A stretch of 9,468 bases of DNA from Vicinamibacteria bacterium. GTDB taxonomy: Bacteria; Acidobacteriota; Vicinamibacteria; Fen-336; JAGNNV01. Numbering within the stretch: the first letter of the stretch is position 1; each line of letters starts with the position of its first letter. The position numbers and the translations under genes are program-made. Location: positions 1 to 9,468 of the forward strand of contig JAENWE010000188.1 of assembly GCA_016650185.1 (NCBI GenBank), given 5' to 3'. This document shows, one piece after another, positions 5,754 to 9,468 of the stretch. Below the pieces are notes generated by a model. The model saw only the letters and a list, made by a program, of their open reading frames with translations, was not told the DNA's origin and made no database searches.

Positions 5754-7274
5754 CTACTCAAAGCTCAGGGTGAGGGTTTTGCCCACTTGGGCCAGAAGAT
5801 GCCGGCTCTCGCCGCTCTTGAGTTGAACGCGGGTCGATTCCACGAACTCGGTCGGGCCCGAACGGACCTCGACCTGGATCACGTGATCTCCCGGCGGAAT
5901 CGCCAGGTCGGTTCCGAAGCGGCCGTCGTAGCTCGACACCACCCCGTCGACCTTCATGGGCATGCCGTGGATGTCGCTCGCGAAGACCACACGTTCGTCC
6001 ACTTTGATCCGGACCGTGCCGCTCGCGAAGGGGTGCCGCAAGTCAACGCTGACCCGAGCCGCGCGTCCTGAACTCTCCATCGAGAGAGCGGCGGCGGTGG
6101 AAGCGGGTAGAGCAGCGCCGGTGGGCGGCGGCGTGGACACCGGCTGCAGGGCGGCCTCCTCGGTTCCCTTCGGGTCGGCTACGGGCACGGACGGCGTGAC
6201 TTCCTTCGCTCCTGAGCGTTGGAGGAACAGGACCGCCGCTCCGCCCAGGATCACGGCCAGAGTGATGGCGCCCACCAGCGGAAGTGAACTTTTCTTGCCC
6301 GGTCCATCCACAACGTACAGATCGCCCGGCGGGTCCTTAACGGGGGGCGCGCCCGCGGGAGGGACTGTCCGCCTTGGCGATGGGGCTCCCCGCGCCGGAA
6401 TGGTTTCAAGCGGGCCCATCTGGGTGGCGTACTTCGGCACTTTGCCTTCCAGCAGGAGTTCGAGATCGATCGCGAGGTGCGAGGCCGAGTCGTAGCGCAG
6501 ATCGCGATCCTTGCGCAAGGCTCGGCTGATGACGGCGTCGAACCCCTTGGGCAGATCGACCAGGTTCGAGGCGGGTCGCGGCTCCTCGCTCAGGATCTTC
6601 GTCAGCGTGCCGGCCATTGTGGCACCCTCGAAGGGACGGGTGTTGGTCACCAGTTCGTAGAGCACCACTCCCAGGGAGAAAACGTCCGAACGTCCATCCA
6701 CCTCCGTGCCGCTGGCCTGTTCGGGGGACATGTACGCGGGCGTGCCGAAGACCTGACCCGCCATGGTCAACTGGGCGGAGCTCGCCTTGGCGATGCCGAA
6801 GTCCATGATCTTGGGTTCCCCCATGGCGTTGAGCATGATGTTCGCGGGTTTGATGTCGCGATGAACGATGTGGTGAGAATGAGCGATCTGAAGGGCCCGC
6901 GCCACCTTGACCACAATCGTGACCGCTTCCTCCCAGGGCATGGGGCCTCGCGACAGCGCGCTCGCCAGGGTCTCGCCCTTGACGTACTCCAGGGCCATGA
7001 AGAGGAGGCCGGTGTCGAAATCCCGTCCCACGTCGAACACCGAGACCACGTGCTGATCGTCCAGGGTTGCGGAGATCCGGGCCTCGGAAAGAAAGCGTTG
7101 TTCGAACGAGTCGCGCTCATGTGCGGCGATGGCGGCCATGGCGCCGAAGGTTTTCAGGGCCACGATCCGGCCCAGAGTGGTGTCTCGAGCCTCGTACACC
7201 ACGCCCATGGTGCCGCGTCCTAGTTCGCGCTCGATTCGGTATCGACCGATTTGGGTAGGGGGTTGCGTTGTCAT
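5754..7274 (-). CDS. Transmembrane Hanks-type serine/threonine protein kinase with an extracytoplasmic C-terminal domain
   Basis: The 506-residue product has a complete kinase domain at about residues 12-275: glycine loop GRGTMG (19-24), catalytic Lys41 in VALK, Glu64 of helix C, HRDIKPAN with Asp140 and Asn145, DFG with Asp158, and GTPAYMSPEQ (177-186). All catalytic residues are present, so it should be active. A Pro-rich linker (about 285-316) leads to one membrane helix (about 331-351). About 155 residues outside the membrane follow, with a Pro/Ala-rich stalk and a beta-rich terminal part that resembles PEGA-type or other immunoglobulin-like domains. I chose the ATG at 7274 because it sits just before the GRYRIERELGRG start of the kinase fold. 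A longer frame from 7367 would overlap the divergent gene by 53 bp. The signal sensed and the targets are unknown. crcB follows after 27 bp. Confidence 0.93.
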   Translation of the reverse strand: MTTQPPTQIGRYRIERELGRGTMGVVYEARDTTLGRIVALKTFGAMAAIAAHERDSFEQRFLSEARISATLDDQHVVSVFDVGRDFDTGLLFMALEYVKGETLASALSRGPMPWEEAVTIVVKVARALQIAHSHHIVHRDIKPANIMLNAMGEPKIMDFGIAKASSAQLTMAGQVFGTPAYMSPEQASGTEVDGRSDVFSLGVVLYELVTNTRPFEGATMAGTLTKILSEEPRPASNLVDLPKGFDAVISRALRKDRDLRYDSASHLAIDLELLLEGKVPKYATQMGPLETIPARGAPSPRRTVPPAGAPPVKDPPGDLYVVDGPGKKSSLPLVGAITLAVILGGAAVLFLQRSGAKEVTPSVPVADPKGTEEAALQPVSTPPPTGAALPASTAAALSMESSGRAARVSVDLRHPFASGTVRIKVDERVVFASDIHGMPMKVDGVVSSYDGRFGTDLAIPPGDHVIQVEVRSGPTEFVESTRVQLKSGESRHLLAQVGKTLTLSFE

Positions 7275-7314
7275 CGGTAACCAAGTAACGCGATTTCGAC
7301 CGTAGGATACCGCG
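7275..7314. promoter_or_regulatory. 40-bp divergent intergenic region of the kinase and DUF547 genes
   Basis: Two genes diverge from only 40 bases, so their promoters must overlap each other or reach into the coding sequences. For the plus-strand gene, TAGGAT at 7303-7308 is a plausible -10 box 6 bases before the ATG at 7315. This would give a leaderless or nearly leaderless mRNA, which fits the lack of a Shine-Dalgarno. No good -35 is seen at the usual spacing. No convincing minus-strand promoter was found. Confidence 0.4.
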
Positions 7315-8106
7315 ATGATCCTCCAATCTCTTCTTCTGAGCGGGCTGGTCTCATTCGCCCCCGCCAAGACTCAGGGCCCGGTCTCTCCAGAGGCGTCCCT
7401 TCACGCGCCCTTCACCGCGCTGCTTCGGGACCACGTTCGGAACGATCTCGTTGACTACGACGCATTCGCCCAGGCCCCGGAGTTTCAAAAGTATCTCCGA
7501 GCCCTCGCGACCGTCCGTCTCGGTTCCCGGTCAAAAGACGACCAGCTGGCTTTCTGGATCAATGCCTACAACGCCTACACCATCCAGTTGATCAACCAGC
7601 ATGAGGAGCGCGAGTCGATCCGCAACATCAACAAATTCCTGGGCCTGGTCAGAGGAAAGGGCCCCTGGAAGGAGCAGATCGTGCGGGCGGCCGGGCGGAC
7701 CCTGACCCTCGACGACGTGGAGCACAAGATCATCCGAGTGGAGTTCAAGGAGCCCCGCATCCACATGGCGCTGGTCTGCGCCGCGGTGTCTTGTCCTCCG
7801 CTCCGGTCCGAAGCCTACGAAGGGTCTAAGCTCAGCGAGCAGCTTCACGATCAGACCCGCACCTTCCTCCGGGAACGGCAGGTGGCGAATCGCCTGGATT
7901 TGGGGAATCAGATCATTCACCTGTCGCCCATCTTCGACTGGTACCGCAAAGATTTCGGCAAGTCCGACGCCGCGATTCTCAAATTCGTGGCTCCCTACTT
8001 TGAAGGAGTGGGGGAGCGGTCGGCCTTTGCGAAAGGGCAGTTGCAGATTGAGTTCACCGATTATGACTGGTCGCTCAATATTCAGAGACCCCGGGAGACG
8101 CAGTAA
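7315..8106 (+). CDS. DUF547 domain-containing protein, probably exported
   Basis: The 263-residue product carries the DUF547 signatures: FWINAYNAYTI (80-90) and IHMALVCAAVSCPPLR (149-164), with His150, Cys155 and Cys160. These conserved polar and Cys residues suggest an enzyme, but no activity is firmly established for the family that I can name. The first 18 or so residues are hydrophobic (MILQSLLLSGLVSFAPA) and probably act as a Sec signal, although there is no basic N-terminus, which weakens that call. The ATG at 7315 has no Shine-Dalgarno. The MFS gene starts 18 bp after the stop, so the two are probably co-transcribed. DUF547 genes are common in environmental bacteria and often annotated only as hypothetical. 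Confidence 0.88.
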   Translation: MILQSLLLSGLVSFAPAKTQGPVSPEASLHAPFTALLRDHVRNDLVDYDAFAQAPEFQKYLRALATVRLGSRSKDDQLAFWINAYNAYTIQLINQHEERESIRNINKFLGLVRGKGPWKEQIVRAAGRTLTLDDVEHKIIRVEFKEPRIHMALVCAAVSCPPLRSEAYEGSKLSEQLHDQTRTFLRERQVANRLDLGNQIIHLSPIFDWYRKDFGKSDAAILKFVAPYFEGVGERSAFAKGQLQIEFTDYDWSLNIQRPRETQ

Positions 8107-8124
8107 TCTAAAAGCTTCCCCTCG

Positions 8125-9351
8125 ATGACCCAATTCTTCCGCTCCGCCAAATTCCCGATCTTTCTGATCGTCTTCGTTGATGTCGTCGGACTGGGGATCA
8201 CCATACCCGTCCTGCCCATCTACGCGGAGGGCTTTTTCAAGCTGTCCGGGGTCCAGATCGCCGGTCTTATGAGCCTCTTTTTCGCCGCGCAGTTCGTGGG
8301 CGCTCCGATCCTCGGCCGGCTCTCCGACCGAATCGGGCGAAGGCCGGTCCTCATCGCCTCGCAACTGGGTACCCTGACCGGAGCGATCCTCACCGCAGTG
8401 GCGCTCTCGCCTCTTTACCTCGTGATGGCCCGGCTCATCGATGGAGCCACCGGCGGCAACATTTCCGTGGCTCAGGCGTATCTGACCGATATCACGCCGT
8501 CCGAGGATCGGGCGAAGAGCGTCGGTCTGGTCATCGCCGCCTTCGGCCTGGGCTTCATCATCGGACCCGCTTTCGGCGCTTTCATGTCGGCATCGTTCGG
8601 GCCTCGCCTGACCTTCGCCTGCGCGGCGCTCGCCTCCGCCTGCACCATCGTCCTCTCGGTCTTCATGCTGAAGGAGTCCCTTCCGCCCGAGAAGCGGACG
8701 CAGGCGACGAAGGCTCCGGAACGGTCGACCCGCGACATCATTTCTCATCCGCAGATCGCCCGGCTACTGATCATTGGCGTGCTGGGTCAGATCGCGGTTT
8801 TCGCCATGAACTCCGTGTTCATCCTCTGGGTGGACAAGGTGGTCCTGGCTGGATGGTCGATCGAGAGGGTGCAACGCGCCACCGGCGTGGTGTTCATCCT
8901 CGTCGGTGTGGTCACGGTGGTGACCCAGGGCGTCATCATCGGGCCGATGGTACGGAAGTTTGGTGAGGCGAAGTCTCTGCTGGTGGGCGGATTCCTTCGC
9001 GTCGCCGGTAACGCGATCATGGGCTTCTTTCCCCGCATGTATCCGGCGGCGGCGGGCGCCGCCCTTTCCGGCATGGGCGGCGGTATTTCCCAGCCCTGCG
9101 CCACTGCGCTGCTCACCTTCCACGCGCCCGATGTGGCCCGGGGCCGGATCATCGGCATCAATCAGAGCGCCATGTCTTTGGGCAATATCATCGGACCGCT
9201 GGTCGGCGGTTTCGTTTACGACCTGAATCCGGCCTGGCCGCCCATCGTCTCCATGGCCATTCTCTTCCTCATGTGGCTGATCGCCTTCGGCCTCACCCAA
9301 CCCAAAAAACCAGTAACCCCGGCGGCTGCCTATGTCGCGCAGGCCGCGTGA
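8125..9351 (+). CDS. MFS transporter, TetA-like DHA1 drug:H+ antiporter type
   Basis: The 408-residue product has the length and hydrophobic pattern of a 12-helix MFS protein. Signature motifs are in place: DVVGLGITIPVLP in helix 1 (19-31), motif A GRLSDRIGRRP (64-74), a motif B-like ARLIDGATGGN (102-112) and the antiporter motif C GLGFIIGPAFGA (141-152). Motif C points to an exporter rather than an importer. The helix 1 motif and motif A are closest to TetA and related class-DHA1 efflux proteins. A hydrophilic central loop lies at about 185-205. The substrate cannot be read from sequence, and tetracycline should not be assumed. The gene lies 18 bp after the DUF547 gene and 13 bp before the cyclophilin gene, which suggests one transcript. 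Confidence 0.92.
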   Translation: MTQFFRSAKFPIFLIVFVDVVGLGITIPVLPIYAEGFFKLSGVQIAGLMSLFFAAQFVGAPILGRLSDRIGRRPVLIASQLGTLTGAILTAVALSPLYLVMARLIDGATGGNISVAQAYLTDITPSEDRAKSVGLVIAAFGLGFIIGPAFGAFMSASFGPRLTFACAALASACTIVLSVFMLKESLPPEKRTQATKAPERSTRDIISHPQIARLLIIGVLGQIAVFAMNSVFILWVDKVVLAGWSIERVQRATGVVFILVGVVTVVTQGVIIGPMVRKFGEAKSLLVGGFLRVAGNAIMGFFPRMYPAAAGAALSGMGGGISQPCATALLTFHAPDVARGRIIGINQSAMSLGNIIGPLVGGFVYDLNPAWPPIVSMAILFLMWLIAFGLTQPKKPVTPAAAYVAQAA

Positions 9352-9356
9352 AAGGA
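9352..9356 (+). promoter_or_regulatory. Shine-Dalgarno of the cyclophilin gene
   Basis: AAGGA lies 8 bases before the ATG at 9365 and directly after the TGA of the MFS gene (9349-9351). This is the best-placed ribosome binding site on the plus strand of this window. Confidence 0.7.
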
Positions 9357-9364
9357 CTCCACCC

Positions 9365-9468
9365 ATGGCCAATCCAACCGCAACCTTTGAAACCTCCCTC
9401 GGCAGTTTCACCGCCGAACTCTTCAGCGATCTCATGCCCATCACCGCGGGCAACTTCATCAAGCTTGC
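9365..9468 (+). CDS. Cyclophilin-type peptidyl-prolyl cis-trans isomerase, 5' part only
   Basis: The first 34 codons are present, and the gene runs off the right edge. The residues ATFETSLGSFTAELFSD, then MPITAGNFIKL, match the start of small bacterial cyclophilins (PpiA/PpiB type: 'v.ieTs.G.i..eLf.d.aP.t..NFi.L'). Such enzymes isomerise Xaa-Pro bonds during protein folding. There is no signal peptide, so this should be the cytoplasmic form. The catalytic Arg and the rest of the barrel lie outside the window. A clear Shine-Dalgarno supports the start. Whether it belongs functionally with the upstream transporter is unknown. Confidence 0.88.
   Translation, partial: MANPTATFETSLGSFTAELFSDLMPITAGNFIKL

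Noticed and set aside
7275..7367. Longer N-terminus for the kinase starting at 7367
   Set aside because: It would overlap the divergent DUF547 gene, and the extra 31 residues are Arg-rich with no kinase similarity. The ATG at 7274 sits just before the kinase fold.
7531..8748. 405-codon minus-strand frame across the DUF547 and MFS genes
   Set aside because: It spans two well-supported plus-strand genes and is low-complexity, rich in Gly, Asp, Glu and Arg with no family features.
1..9468. CRISPR array, tRNA, rRNA or intact insertion sequence
   Set aside because: No regularly spaced direct repeats, cloverleaf-like sequence, rRNA core motifs or transposase with flanking inverted repeats were seen on reading both strands.

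Overview
This is a GC-rich window of chromosome-like sequence, packed with ordinary-looking genes on both strands. Tat and Sec export signals, a Hanks-type Ser/Thr kinase with a periplasmic tail, and a gamma/alpha FAD dehydrogenase pair suggest a Gram-negative soil-type bacterium. I lean towards Acidobacteriota, with Myxococcota or Gemmatimonadota as alternatives. There is no rRNA or marker gene to settle this, so it is an impression only.

Left part (1-2942). The first 133 bases hold the end of a reading frame that faintly resembles the C-terminus of a tyrosine recombinase. About 390 bases with no convincing gene follow. Next comes a two-gene operon with overlapping stop and start (ATGA): a Tat-exported gluconate-2-dehydrogenase subunit 3-like protein and a GMC-family FAD oxidoreductase with a CxxCxxCxxC motif. 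This is the gamma-alpha arrangement of the FAD-dependent sugar dehydrogenases. The usual multihaem cytochrome subunit is not adjacent. Antisense to the 3' end of the oxidoreductase lies what looks like a frameshifted C-terminal scrap of a drug-efflux (MFS/DHA2-type) transporter.

Middle part (2943-5726). A secreted M19 dipeptidase on the minus strand has a clear Shine-Dalgarno and a perfect TATAAT box. It diverges from an EI24/CysZ-like membrane protein on the plus strand. That gene converges on crcB/fluC, a fluoride channel on the minus strand.

Right part (5754-9468). A transmembrane Ser/Thr protein kinase lies 27 bp upstream of crcB on the same strand, so the two may be co-transcribed. Only 40 bp separate the kinase from a divergent plus-strand run: a DUF547 protein, then (18 bp later) an MFS transporter of the TetA-like DHA1 type, then the first 34 codons of a cyclophilin-type peptidyl-prolyl isomerase that runs off the window.

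I see no CRISPR array, tRNA, rRNA, intact insertion sequence or phage module. Nothing here amounts to a clearly new system. The points most worth a second look are the dehydrogenase pair without a cytochrome, the decayed transporter scrap, the kinase-fluoride channel tandem and the Gly/Arg-rich insertion in the dipeptidase.
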